Origin: Fulvimonas soli
GTDB taxonomy: Bacteria > Pseudomonadota > Gammaproteobacteria > Xanthomonadales > Rhodanobacteraceae
Direction of reading: 5' to 3'
Assembly: GCF_003148905.1 (NCBI RefSeq)
Contig: NZ_QGHC01000007.1
Coordinates: forward strand, 62,001 to 126,000
Length of the DNA stretch: 64,000 bases
Within the stretch, counting starts at the first letter, position 1, and each line of letters begins with the position of its first letter. A program made the position numbers and the translations under genes. Below, piece by piece: positions 8,958 through 16,422 of this stretch. The notes beneath the pieces were generated by a model. That model did not search any database. It was not told the DNA's origin and saw nothing but the letters and a program-made list of their open reading frames with translations.

Positions 8958-8962
8958 GCGCC

Positions 8963-9154
8963 TGTTCATGGCCCCGTCGGGAGCCGTCTGCGCACAGGCC
9001 AAGAAAGAGCGAAGGAATGGGCGTCGGTCCATGATGGCAGCGACATGGCGGGAGTAAGGCATCGCGGCCGGAGGCCGTTCCCACAAGGCTTGCGGAGCCC
9101 CCTGTGGGAGCGGCCTCCGGCCGCGATCAACCCGGCGCGAGACCGCCAACGGCC
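8963..9154 (+). repeat. Composite REP element, copy 1
   Basis: The 331-bp gap between the GST and DUF2782 genes. The core 9061-9127 is a 67-bp palindrome with arms ATCGCGGCCGGAGGCCG / CGGCCTCCGGCCGCGAT around a CCCACAAGGCTTGCG loop region. A 3' extension (CCCGGCGCGAGACCGCCA) is shared with 44260-44286, and the reverse complement of 8963-9060 resembles 34686-34800. The last ~130 bases to 9288 are GC-rich with nothing recognised. Confidence 0.8.
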
Positions 9155-9288
9155 TCGATGCCAGACCCGTCGAGACCATGCTCCCGCACCGGGTGGCCAG
9201 GCACGGCCTTGCCTGGCCGGAGCAGCGCGGGAAGCACGGGAAGCACGGCGGGCGCCACACCTCCACACCCGCCCGCGCCCGGTTCGCC

Positions 9289-9738
9289 TCAGTCGCCGCT
9301 GGAGGAGGCTTCCGCCGGCCGGCTCTTGCCCCACTCCATGACCTTGTACATCACCGGGCCGACCGGCTTCTTGCCGTGCTCGTCGACCATCCGGCCCTGC
9401 GGATCGACCATGTAGGTCTGCGGCACGCCGCCCTTGGGCGTGATCACCACCATGTAGACCTGGCCGTTGCGGCGGTATTCCTGGATGGTGTCGTCGCCCT
9501 CCCTGCGCACGCGCACGTCCGGCAGCGGCTCGGCGGGCGCGGCGGCGGCGGGCGCGTCGCTGCGCATGCTCGGCAGCGCGGGCATGGCGGCGGCGCGCGC
9601 GGTGGCGGCCGGCGCCGGCTTCACGCCGGGATCGTGCAGGCCCGGCGGCGGCAGGCCCGAGCCGGGCGGCGGCGCGGACTGCGCGAACGCCGCGGACGCG
9701 AGCAGCAGGCCGGCAACGGAAAAGGCGACGTTTTTCAT
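9289..9738 (-). CDS. DUF2782 family secreted protein
   Basis: 149 residues. A signal peptide (MKNVAFSVAGLLLASAAFAQ, about 20 residues) is followed by a Pro/Ala-rich low-complexity stretch to about residue 70. The conserved domain then reads DTIQEYRRNGQVYMVVITPKGGVPQTYMVD. Probably periplasmic; function unknown. It is divergent from polA with an 86-bp gap, an arrangement kept in xanthomonads. A few small bases at its 5' side (GAGGCTGCC) could be its ribosome-binding site. Confidence 0.8.
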   Translation of the reverse strand: MKNVAFSVAGLLLASAAFAQSAPPPGSGLPPPGLHDPGVKPAPAATARAAAMPALPSMRSDAPAAAAPAEPLPDVRVRREGDDTIQEYRRNGQVYMVVITPKGGVPQTYMVDPQGRMVDEHGKKPVGPVMYKVMEWGKSRPAEASSSGD

Positions 9739-9824
9739 CGGGGCAGCCTCCGTGGGGAGGCTGCAGCATAGCAGCGCGGCGCAGCGGCGGACCGGCGGCG
9801 ACCGCGCGTGCGAGAATCCGCCGC

Positions 9825-12578
9825 ATGGCCAAGCTCATCCTGATCGACGGGTCCTCGTACCTGTACCGCGCCTTCCACGCGCTGCCGCCGCTCTCCAACG
9901 CGCAGGGCGAGCCCACCGGGGCGCTGTTCGGCGTGGTCAACATGCTGCGCGCCACGCTGAAGGCCAACCCCGACTACCTGGCCTTCGTCGCCGACGCCCC
10001 CGGCCCCAACTTCCGCAACGAGCTGTACGCGCAGTACAAGGCCAACCGCCCGCCGATGCCGGAGGAACTGCGCGCGCAGGTCGAGCCGATGCTGGCCATC
10101 GTCGAGGCGCAGGGCTTCCCGATCCTGCGCATTCCCGGCGTGGAGGCCGACGACGTGATCGGCACCCTGGCCGAGCAGGCGCACGCGCAGGGCATCGAGG
10201 TGGAGATCTCCACCGGCGACAAGGACCTCGCCCAGCTGGTGCGCCCCGGCGTCACCCTGGTCAACACCATGACCAACGCCGTCACCGACGTCGCCGGCGT
10301 GCAGGAGAAGTTCGGCGTGCCGCCCGCGCGCATCGTGGACTTCCTCGCGCTCACCGGCGACAGCATCGACAACGTGCCGGGCGTGACCAAGTGCGGCCCC
10401 AAGACCGCGGCGAAGTGGCTGGCCGAGTACGGCTCGCTGGACGGCGTGATCGCCAACGCCGACAAGGTCGGCGGCAAGATCGGCGAGTACCTGCGCGAGG
10501 CGCTGCCGCGACTGCCGCTGTCGCGCATGCTGGTGACGGTGAAGACCGACGTGCCGCTGGAGCTGCCGGTCACCGCGCTGGTGCGGCGCGAGCGCGACGT
10601 CGCCACGCTGCGCGCGCTGTACACCCGCTACGAATTCAAGGCGGCGCTGAAGGAGCTGGACGCCGGCGACGCCACCGCGGCCGCCGCGCCGGCCGACACC
10701 GCCACGCCCGCCGCCGTCCCGCCGGCCGCCGAGGCGGCGGCCGCGCCGCCGTCCGGCGAGGCCGCGAACGCGCCGGGCCACTACGAGCTGGTCACCACCC
10801 AGGCGCAGCTCGACGCCTGGCTCGCGCGCCTGCGCGAGGCCGCGCTGATCGCCTTCGACACCGAGACCACCAGCCTGGACGCGATGCAGGCCGACATCGT
10901 GGGGCTCTCCTTCGCGGTGGAGCCGGGCCGGGCCTGCTACATCCCGGTGGCGCACGACTACCCCGGCGCGCCCGCGCAGCTGCCGCGCGACGCCGTGCTG
11001 GCCGCGCTCAGGCCGGTGATGGAGGATCCCGCGCGGCCCAAGCTCGGCCAGCACGCCAAGTACGACATCAACATCCTGTCGCACTACGGCATCGCGGTGC
11101 AGGGCCTGGCGCACGACTCGATGCTGGAGTCCTACGTGTGGAACGCCACCGCCACGCGGCACGACATGGACTCGCTGGCAAGGAAGTACCTGGGCTACGA
11201 CACGGTCAAGTACGAGGAGGTCGCCGGCAAGGGCGCCAGGCAGATCTCCTTCTCGCAGGTGGACCTGGACAGCGCCTGCCGCTACGCCGCCGAGGACGCC
11301 GACGTCACCCTGCGCCTGCACCGCGCGCTGTGGCCGAGGCTGGAGGGCGAGCCGAAGCTGCGCAGGGTGTACGAGGAGATCGAGATCCCGCTGGTGCCGG
11401 TGCTGGCCGGCATGGAGCGGCGCGGCGTGCTGATCGACGTGCCGGCGCTGCGGCAGCAGAGCCAGGAACTGGCCAAGCGCATGTTCGAGCTGCAGCAGGA
11501 GGCCTACCGCACCGCCGGCCGCGAGTTCAGCCTGGACTCGCCCAAGCAGCTGCAGGCGCTGCTGTTCGACGAGCTCGGCCTCACCGCCAAGCTCAAGACC
11601 CCCACCGGCCAGCCCTCCACCAACGAGGAGGCGCTGGAGGCGATCGCCGACGAGCACGCGCTGCCGCGGCTGATCCTGGACTACCGCGCGCTGGCCAAGC
11701 TGCGCTCCACCTACACCGACAAGCTGCCGGCGATGGTCAACCCGCGCACCGGCCGCGTGCACACCAGCTACCACCAGGGCGCGGTGGCGACCGGGCGCAT
11801 CTCCTCCTCCGACCCCAACCTGCAGAACATCCCCGTGCGCACCGAGGAGGGCCGGCGCATCCGCCAGGCCTTCATCGCGCCGGAAGGCTGGGTGGTGATG
11901 GCGGCGGACTACTCGCAGATCGAGCTGCGCATCATGGCCCACCTGTCCGGCGACGAGGGCCTGCTCAAGGCCTTCCACGAGGGCGGCGACGTGCACCGCG
12001 CCACCGCCGCCGAGGTGTTCGGCCTGAAGCCGGAGGAGGTGACGCCCAACCAGCGGCGCGCCGCCAAGGCGATCAACTTCGGCCTGATGTACGGCATGAG
12101 CGCGTTCGGCCTGGCCCGCCAGCTCGGCGTGGAGCGCAGCGAGGCCGGCGAGTACATGGCGCGCTACTTCGCCCGCTATCCCGGCGTGCACGCCTTCATG
12201 GAGGCCACCCGCGAGCGCGCGCACCGCGACGGCTACGTGGAGACCCTGTTCGGCCGCCGGCTGTACCTGGAGAACCTCCGGTCGCGCAACCAGGCGCTGC
12301 GCGCCGGCGCCGAGCGCGCCGCGGTGAACGCGCCGATGCAGGGCAGCGCGGCCGACATCATCAAGCGCGCGATGATCGCCGTGGCCGGCTGGCTGGAAGG
12401 CCGCGACGACGCCCACATGCTGATGCAGGTGCACGACGAGCTGGTGTTCGAGGTGCGCGCCGACGCGGTGGACGCGGTGCGCGCGGCGGTGGTCGGGCGC
12501 ATGTCCGGCGCGGCCTCGCTCGCCGTGCCGCTGCTGGTGGAAGCCGGCGTGGGCGCGAACTGGGACGAGGCGCACTGA
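9825..12578 (+). CDS. polA: DNA polymerase I
   Basis: 917 residues with all three activities. The 5'-3' exonuclease domain occupies residues 1 to about 260 (LILIDGSSYLYRAFHAL, ISTGDKDLAQLV, LTGDSIDNVPG). An Ala/Pro-rich linker lies around 280-315. The 3'-5' exonuclease begins near 330 with the metal-binding FDTETTSLD motif (about 343), so proofreading should be active. The polymerase domain has YSQIELRIMAHLSGD (motif A), the O-helix RRAAKAINFGLMYGMS and VHDELVFEV (motif C). It fills gaps in repair and removes RNA primers. GAGAAT at 9812-9817 lies just 7 bases before the ATG, so transcription may start at or near the first codon. Confidence 0.97.
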   Translation: MAKLILIDGSSYLYRAFHALPPLSNAQGEPTGALFGVVNMLRATLKANPDYLAFVADAPGPNFRNELYAQYKANRPPMPEELRAQVEPMLAIVEAQGFPILRIPGVEADDVIGTLAEQAHAQGIEVEISTGDKDLAQLVRPGVTLVNTMTNAVTDVAGVQEKFGVPPARIVDFLALTGDSIDNVPGVTKCGPKTAAKWLAEYGSLDGVIANADKVGGKIGEYLREALPRLPLSRMLVTVKTDVPLELPVTALVRRERDVATLRALYTRYEFKAALKELDAGDATAAAAPADTATPAAVPPAAEAAAAPPSGEAANAPGHYELVTTQAQLDAWLARLREAALIAFDTETTSLDAMQADIVGLSFAVEPGRACYIPVAHDYPGAPAQLPRDAVLAALRPVMEDPARPKLGQHAKYDINILSHYGIAVQGLAHDSMLESYVWNATATRHDMDSLARKYLGYDTVKYEEVAGKGARQISFSQVDLDSACRYAAEDADVTLRLHRALWPRLEGEPKLRRVYEEIEIPLVPVLAGMERRGVLIDVPALRQQSQELAKRMFELQQEAYRTAGREFSLDSPKQLQALLFDELGLTAKLKTPTGQPSTNEEALEAIADEHALPRLILDYRALAKLRSTYTDKLPAMVNPRTGRVHTSYHQGAVATGRISSSDPNLQNIPVRTEEGRRIRQAFIAPEGWVVMAADYSQIELRIMAHLSGDEGLLKAFHEGGDVHRATAAEVFGLKPEEVTPNQRRAAKAINFGLMYGMSAFGLARQLGVERSEAGEYMARYFARYPGVHAFMEATRERAHRDGYVETLFGRRLYLENLRSRNQALRAGAERAAVNAPMQGSAADIIKRAMIAVAGWLEGRDDAHMLMQVHDELVFEVRADAVDAVRAAVVGRMSGAASLAVPLLVEAGVGANWDEAH

Positions 12579-12658
12579 GCCCCGCTCGCCCGCGCATCCG
12601 CGCGCAGCGGCGCATTTGTTGGATTTCCGTCAAATGAATTGCGGCTAAATCCCGCCGC

Positions 12659-12831
12659 CGGCGGATGCAACTTTCCGCCGCCCCGTGCGTTCTCACTCAC
12701 CGGATGCACGCAACGGCATCCGCTCGGGGTTCGCCACCTCCCTGACGAACCCGTACCGGAACGCCGGCCTCTCCCCTGGGCCGCGCTTCCACCCGGCCCC
12801 GAAGGCGCCCCCTAGCCTCCGGGGCCTTTTT
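12659..12831 (+). ncRNA. Candidate structured RNA downstream of polA
   Basis: The 313-bp gap behind polA contains successive hairpins: CGGCGG/CCGCCG (12659-12680), CGGATGC/GCATCCG (12701-12722), GGGTTCG/CGAACCC (12727-12752), a small CCGG/CCGG (12756-12767), and the terminator 12795-12831. Just upstream, 12610-12651 is unusually AT-rich for this genome and could hold a promoter. The position matches that of spf (Spot 42) behind polA in enterics, but I see no sequence kinship with Spot 42. A long polA 3' UTR is the alternative. Confidence 0.35.
12795..12831 (+). terminator. Rho-independent terminator behind polA
   Basis: 11-bp stem GGCCCCGAAGG / CCTCCGGGGCC with one mismatch, followed by TTTTT at 12827-12831. 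Confidence 0.85.
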
Positions 12832-12891
12832 CTTGCCCCATGCACGCCGCTCTCGCCTATGATCGGCGGACATCCCGGACGGAGGCTGTGT

Positions 12892-13110
12892 ATGCGCGCA
12901 GGACTCATCGTGGTCGGCATCATCCTGCTGGTGGCGGGCATCTGGATCACGCTCGGCAACGGCAGCTACAAGGAGACCGACACCAAGGCCCAGCTGGGCC
13001 CGGTCAAGATCCAGGCCACCGAGGAAAAGGCCATCCCGCAGTGGATCGGCATCGCCGGCATCGTGGTCGGCGGCCTGCTGGCGATCGGCGGCTTCGTCAG
13101 GAAGAACTGA
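12892..13110 (+). CDS. Small two-span membrane protein (DUF3185-like)
   Basis: 72 residues from ATG 12892, preceded by a GGAGG ribosome-binding site (12880-12884) and a TATGAT -10-like hexamer (12858-12863). Two hydrophobic spans, residues about 3-20 and 48-67, flank a short charged region (KETDTKAQLGPVKIQATEEKAIPQW). The pattern fits DUF3185-type inner-membrane proteins of unknown function. It is bracketed by two terminators, so it is a single-gene transcript. Confidence 0.7.
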   Translation: MRAGLIVVGIILLVAGIWITLGNGSYKETDTKAQLGPVKIQATEEKAIPQWIGIAGIVVGGLLAIGGFVRKN

Positions 13111-13133
13111 CCTTCCTTCCCCCGCACGCCACG

Positions 13134-13165
13134 AACCGCCGCCTCCGCGCGGCGGTTTTTTCTTT
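13134..13165 (+). terminator. Rho-independent terminator before uvrD
   Basis: 9-bp perfect stem AACCGCCGC / GCGGCGGTT with loop CTCCGC and a T-rich tail TTTTTTCTTT. Confidence 0.9.
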
Positions 13166-13171
13166 GCCGGC

Positions 13172-13177
13172 TACAAT
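13172..13177 (+). promoter_or_regulatory. -10 element of uvrD implying a leaderless mRNA
   Basis: TACAAT lies 6 bases before the uvrD ATG, so a start site 6-7 bases downstream of the -10 would fall on the A of the start codon. No clear -35. Confidence 0.5.
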
Positions 13178-13183
13178 GGCCGG

Positions 13184-15487
13184 ATGGATGTCTCGCATTT
13201 GCTCGACGGGCTGAACGACGCGCAGCGCGAAGCGGTGTGCGCCCCGCCCGGCCACTACCTCGTGCTCGCCGGCGCCGGCTCCGGCAAGACCCGCGTGCTG
13301 ACCCACCGCATCGGCTGGCTGACCCAGGCGATGGGCGTGCCGCCGTGGGCGATCCTCGCCGTCACCTTCACCAACAAGGCCGCCGGCGAGATGCGCGGGC
13401 GGCTGGAATCGCTGATCCCCGGCGGCACCCAGGGCCTCACCGTGGGCACCTTCCACGGCATCGCCCACCGCCTGCTGCGCCGGCACTGGCGCGAGGCCGG
13501 GCTGCCGGAGGGCTTCCAGATCCTCGACGCCGACGACCAGCAGCGGCTGGTCAAGCGCGTGGTGGCCGGGCTCGGGCTGGACGAGGCGAAGTTCCCGCCG
13601 CGCCAGGCCGCCTGGCAGATCAACCAGTGGAAGGACGAGGGCAAGCGCCCGGACGGGATCGAGCCCGGCGACCATCCGGTCGCGCGCACGCTGGTGCAGA
13701 TCTACCGGGCCTACGAGGAAGCCTGCCGCCGCGCGGGCCTGGTCGACTTCGCCGAGCTGCTGCTGCGCGCGCACGAGCTGTGGCTGCAGCATCCGGCCCT
13801 GCTGGAGCACTACCAGCACCGCTGGCGGCACCTGCTGATCGACGAGTTCCAGGACACCAACGCGCTGCAGTACGCCTGGATCCGCGTGCTCGCCGGCCAC
13901 ACCGGGCAGGTGTTCGCGGTGGGCGACGACGACCAGTCGATCTACGGCTGGCGCGGCGCGAAGGTCGAGAACATGCAGCAGTTCCTCAAGGACTTCCCCG
14001 GCGCGCGCACGATCAAGCTGGAGCAGAACTACCGCTCCACCGCCACCATCCTCAAGGCCGCCAACCGGGTGATCGCGCGCAACGGCGGTCGCCTGGGCAA
14101 GGAGCTGTGGACCGCCGGCGCGGACGGCGAGCGCATCGCGCTGTACGCCGCCTACAACGAGCAGGACGAGGCGCGCTACGTGGTCGAGCGCATCCGCGAG
14201 CACATCGCCGCCGGCGGCAACGCGCGCGACTGCGCCATCCTGTACCGCTCCAACGCGCAGTCGCGCAACTTCGAGGAGCAGCTGGTCCAGCACGGCATCC
14301 CCTACCGCGTCTACGGCGGCCTGCGCTTCTTCGAGCGCGCCGAGATCAAGGACGCGCTGGCCTACCTGCGCCTGACCGCCAACCGGCACGACGATGCCGC
14401 CTTCGAGCGCGCGGTGAACACGCCGCCGCGCGGCATCGGCGAGCGCACGCTGGACGCGCTGCGCCGGCGCGCGCGCAGCGATGGCGGCTCGCTGTGGGAG
14501 GCGGCGCTGGGCGAGCTGGCGGACGGCCGCGAGCTGGCCGGCCGCGCGAGGAACGCGGTGAAGGCGTTCCTCGAATTCATCGAGGGCATGGCGCGCACCT
14601 TCAATCCCGCGGCCTTTGCTCCCTCTCCCCTGCGGGGAGAAGGCCGGGGCGAGGGGCCGGACTTGCCGGAAGCCTCCGCTCCGACCGAACCCTCCTCCCC
14701 ACCCCCTCTCCGGGGGGGAGAGGGGAGTGGCGGCCTGTCGCTCGCCGAGCAGGTCGAGCACGCCATCGTGCACAGCGGCCTGCGCGAGTTCTACGAGAAG
14801 GACAGCCGCGGCAACGCCGAGTCGCGCACCGAGAACCTGGACGAGCTGGTCAACGTCGCCAGCCGCTTCGAGCCGACGCCCGAGGACGTCGAGGCCGGCC
14901 TCTCCGAGCTGGCCGCCTTCCTCGCGCACGCCGCGCTGGAGGCCGGCGAGGGCCAGGGCGAGGCCTGGGACGACTGCGTGCAGCTGATGACGCTGCATTC
15001 GGCCAAGGGCCTGGAGTTCCCGCTGGTGTTCCTGGTCGGGCTGGAGGAAGGCCTGTTCCCCAGCCAGCGCTCGGTGGAGGACGAGGGACGCCTGGAGGAG
15101 GAGCGCCGGCTCGCCTACGTGGGCATCACCCGCGCGCGCGAACGCCTGGTGCTCACCTACGCCGAGTCGCGCCGCATGCACGGCAGCGAGCTGCTCACCC
15201 GGCCCTCGCGCTTCATCGCCGAGCTGCCGCCGGAGCTGGTGGACGAGGTGCGCCCGCGCGTGCAGGTGAGCCGACCGTTCTATGCCGGCCGCTTCGCCGC
15301 GCCGATGCCCGCCCTGCAGGAGGGGCTGCCGGTGAAGCTGGGACAGCGCGTCAGCCATCCGAGCTTCGGCGAGGGCGTGGTGATCGCCGCCGAGGGCAGC
15401 GGCGCGCATACGCGGTTGCAGGTGAATTTCGAGAACGATGGCAGCAAGTGGCTGGTGGCGGCTTACGCCAATCTGACGCCGCTGTAG
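13184..15487 (+). CDS. uvrD: DNA helicase II (UvrD/Rep superfamily 1), with an in-frame repeat insertion
   Basis: 767 residues, against about 720 in E. coli. 3'-5' helicase of nucleotide excision and mismatch repair. Walker A AGAGSGKT is at 29-36, motif II LLIDEFQDTN near 217, QNYRS near 285, and the C-terminal domains include VQLMTLHSAKGLEFPLVFLVG and ARERLVLTYAESR, with a Tudor-like C-terminus (GQRVSHPSFGEGVV). Between IEGMARTFNPAAFA and LSLAEQVEHAIVHSG, residues 480-517 are encoded by two inverted copies of an intergenic repeat (PSPLRGEGRGEG ... PPPLRGGEGSGG). The frame stays open and all helicase motifs are intact, so it is probably functional. Confidence 0.95.
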   Translation: MDVSHLLDGLNDAQREAVCAPPGHYLVLAGAGSGKTRVLTHRIGWLTQAMGVPPWAILAVTFTNKAAGEMRGRLESLIPGGTQGLTVGTFHGIAHRLLRRHWREAGLPEGFQILDADDQQRLVKRVVAGLGLDEAKFPPRQAAWQINQWKDEGKRPDGIEPGDHPVARTLVQIYRAYEEACRRAGLVDFAELLLRAHELWLQHPALLEHYQHRWRHLLIDEFQDTNALQYAWIRVLAGHTGQVFAVGDDDQSIYGWRGAKVENMQQFLKDFPGARTIKLEQNYRSTATILKAANRVIARNGGRLGKELWTAGADGERIALYAAYNEQDEARYVVERIREHIAAGGNARDCAILYRSNAQSRNFEEQLVQHGIPYRVYGGLRFFERAEIKDALAYLRLTANRHDDAAFERAVNTPPRGIGERTLDALRRRARSDGGSLWEAALGELADGRELAGRARNAVKAFLEFIEGMARTFNPAAFAPSPLRGEGRGEGPDLPEASAPTEPSSPPPLRGGEGSGGLSLAEQVEHAIVHSGLREFYEKDSRGNAESRTENLDELVNVASRFEPTPEDVEAGLSELAAFLAHAALEAGEGQGEAWDDCVQLMTLHSAKGLEFPLVFLVGLEEGLFPSQRSVEDEGRLEEERRLAYVGITRARERLVLTYAESRRMHGSELLTRPSRFIAELPPELVDEVRPRVQVSRPFYAGRFAAPMPALQEGLPVKLGQRVSHPSFGEGVVIAAEGSGAHTRLQVNFENDGSKWLVAAYANLTPL
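14621..14734 (+). repeat. CCCTCTCCCC-type repeat pair inserted in frame within uvrD
   Basis: Two inverted copies (14621-14656 and about 14691-14726) of the same palindrome found in intergenic gaps at 23795-23964, 37543-37592, 54411-54450 and 56018-56062. The insertion adds about 38 codons without a stop. Confidence 0.85.
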
Positions 15488-15755
15488 GCGCGTTCGCCTC
15501 GACCTGGAGTTGCGCCGTGGGCGCGGCGCGTGTGGCGTCTGGCTGTCGCCGGCCTGCGGAAGGGGCGATGACCGGAACGGGGGCGGAAAGTCGGAGGCTC
15601 GAAGGCTCGCCGGAACGGGTGGTCTCCGGACGCTTCGGAACCGCGCCTCTTGTCGGAGACCGCTCCCTCTAGGCGCCCGTCGGTGGAGTGCTCCGCGAAT
15701 GGGGCTGGCTTGAACCGGATTTCTAGACGCCTGCCGGTGGGGCTTGCCGCAACTG
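15488..15755. other. Intergenic stretch behind uvrD
   Basis: No gene, terminator or clear promoter seen. The only structure is an 8-bp inverted repeat GGTCTCCG (about 15632) / CGGAGACC (about 15653). It leads into the 480-bp palindromic element. Confidence 0.5.
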
Positions 15756-16235
15756 GGTCGCCTGCGGCGGGTTTCGGTCGCCTGCCGGCGACCGAGCTAC
15801 TTTTCTTTGCTGGCCCAAAGAAAAGTAGCCCAAAGAAACGGCCTCGATGAGCCCGCCGGGACTACCAGCCCGCTATGTCGAGGAAGCTGGATCAACGGGA
15901 CGCCTTCCGATCTACCGTGCGGCCACTCCGCCCCGCTCGGGAACCGGGGCACAGGGTGTCGCACCACGTGCGGTCGGGTTGTGGGTGGGTGCGTGCGGCA
16001 GCTCGATGTCCCTGAGTGCACCGCTCCGCTTCTCTTGCTTCGGTTCCCGAGCGGTCGCGGGGTCGCCGCGCCGGCTCCTCTGGAAGCCGCAAGCTGGCAA
16101 GGCAAGGCGCAGCCGTGCACGCTCTTCCCTTTCATCGGGATGAACCAGGCCGTTTCTTTCGGTTCCCTTTCTTTGGGTCAGCAAAGCAAGGGAACTCGCT
16201 GGCCGGCAGGCCAGCGAAACCCGCCGTAGGCGTCC
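15756..16235. mobile_element. Non-coding 480-bp element with 89-bp covarying inverted arms
   Basis: Left arm 15756-15844 and right arm 16147-16235 align without gaps as inverted repeats at 74 of 89 positions. Each arm itself folds into two hairpins: GGTCGCC/GGCGACC and a 13-bp stem ending TCTTTG/CAAAGA on the left; GCTGGCC/GGCCAGC and GTTCCCTT...AAGGGAAC on the right. Most arm-to-arm differences are compensatory pairs within these hairpins. The interior holds a further inverted pair CCGCTCGGGAACCG (15933-15946 and 16041-16054) and no credible ORF. No transposase is present, so a MITE-like or REP-like non-autonomous element is the best description. A degraded single arm lies at 37836-37890. 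Confidence 0.75.
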
Positions 16236-16422
16236 CACTCGCGGAAGCGTCTGTACAGCGCCAGATCCCAACCCAAAAGAGACGTCACCCCACCGGCCAG
16301 CAACCGATGTGCAAGCAAGCGAGCGCACCGGCCAACCCGCCGCCGCCGCTCCCACGGTCGAGACCGAGACCATCCGCGCCGCGCCCCGCGGCCGCCATCG
16401 GCGGCCATGCCCTCGCCGCAAC

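Noticed and set aside
15847-16143. Short open frames inside the 480-bp element (for example 98 codons)
   Set aside because: Overlapping frames on both strands, no ribosome-binding sites, no domain, and they cut across the inverted arms.
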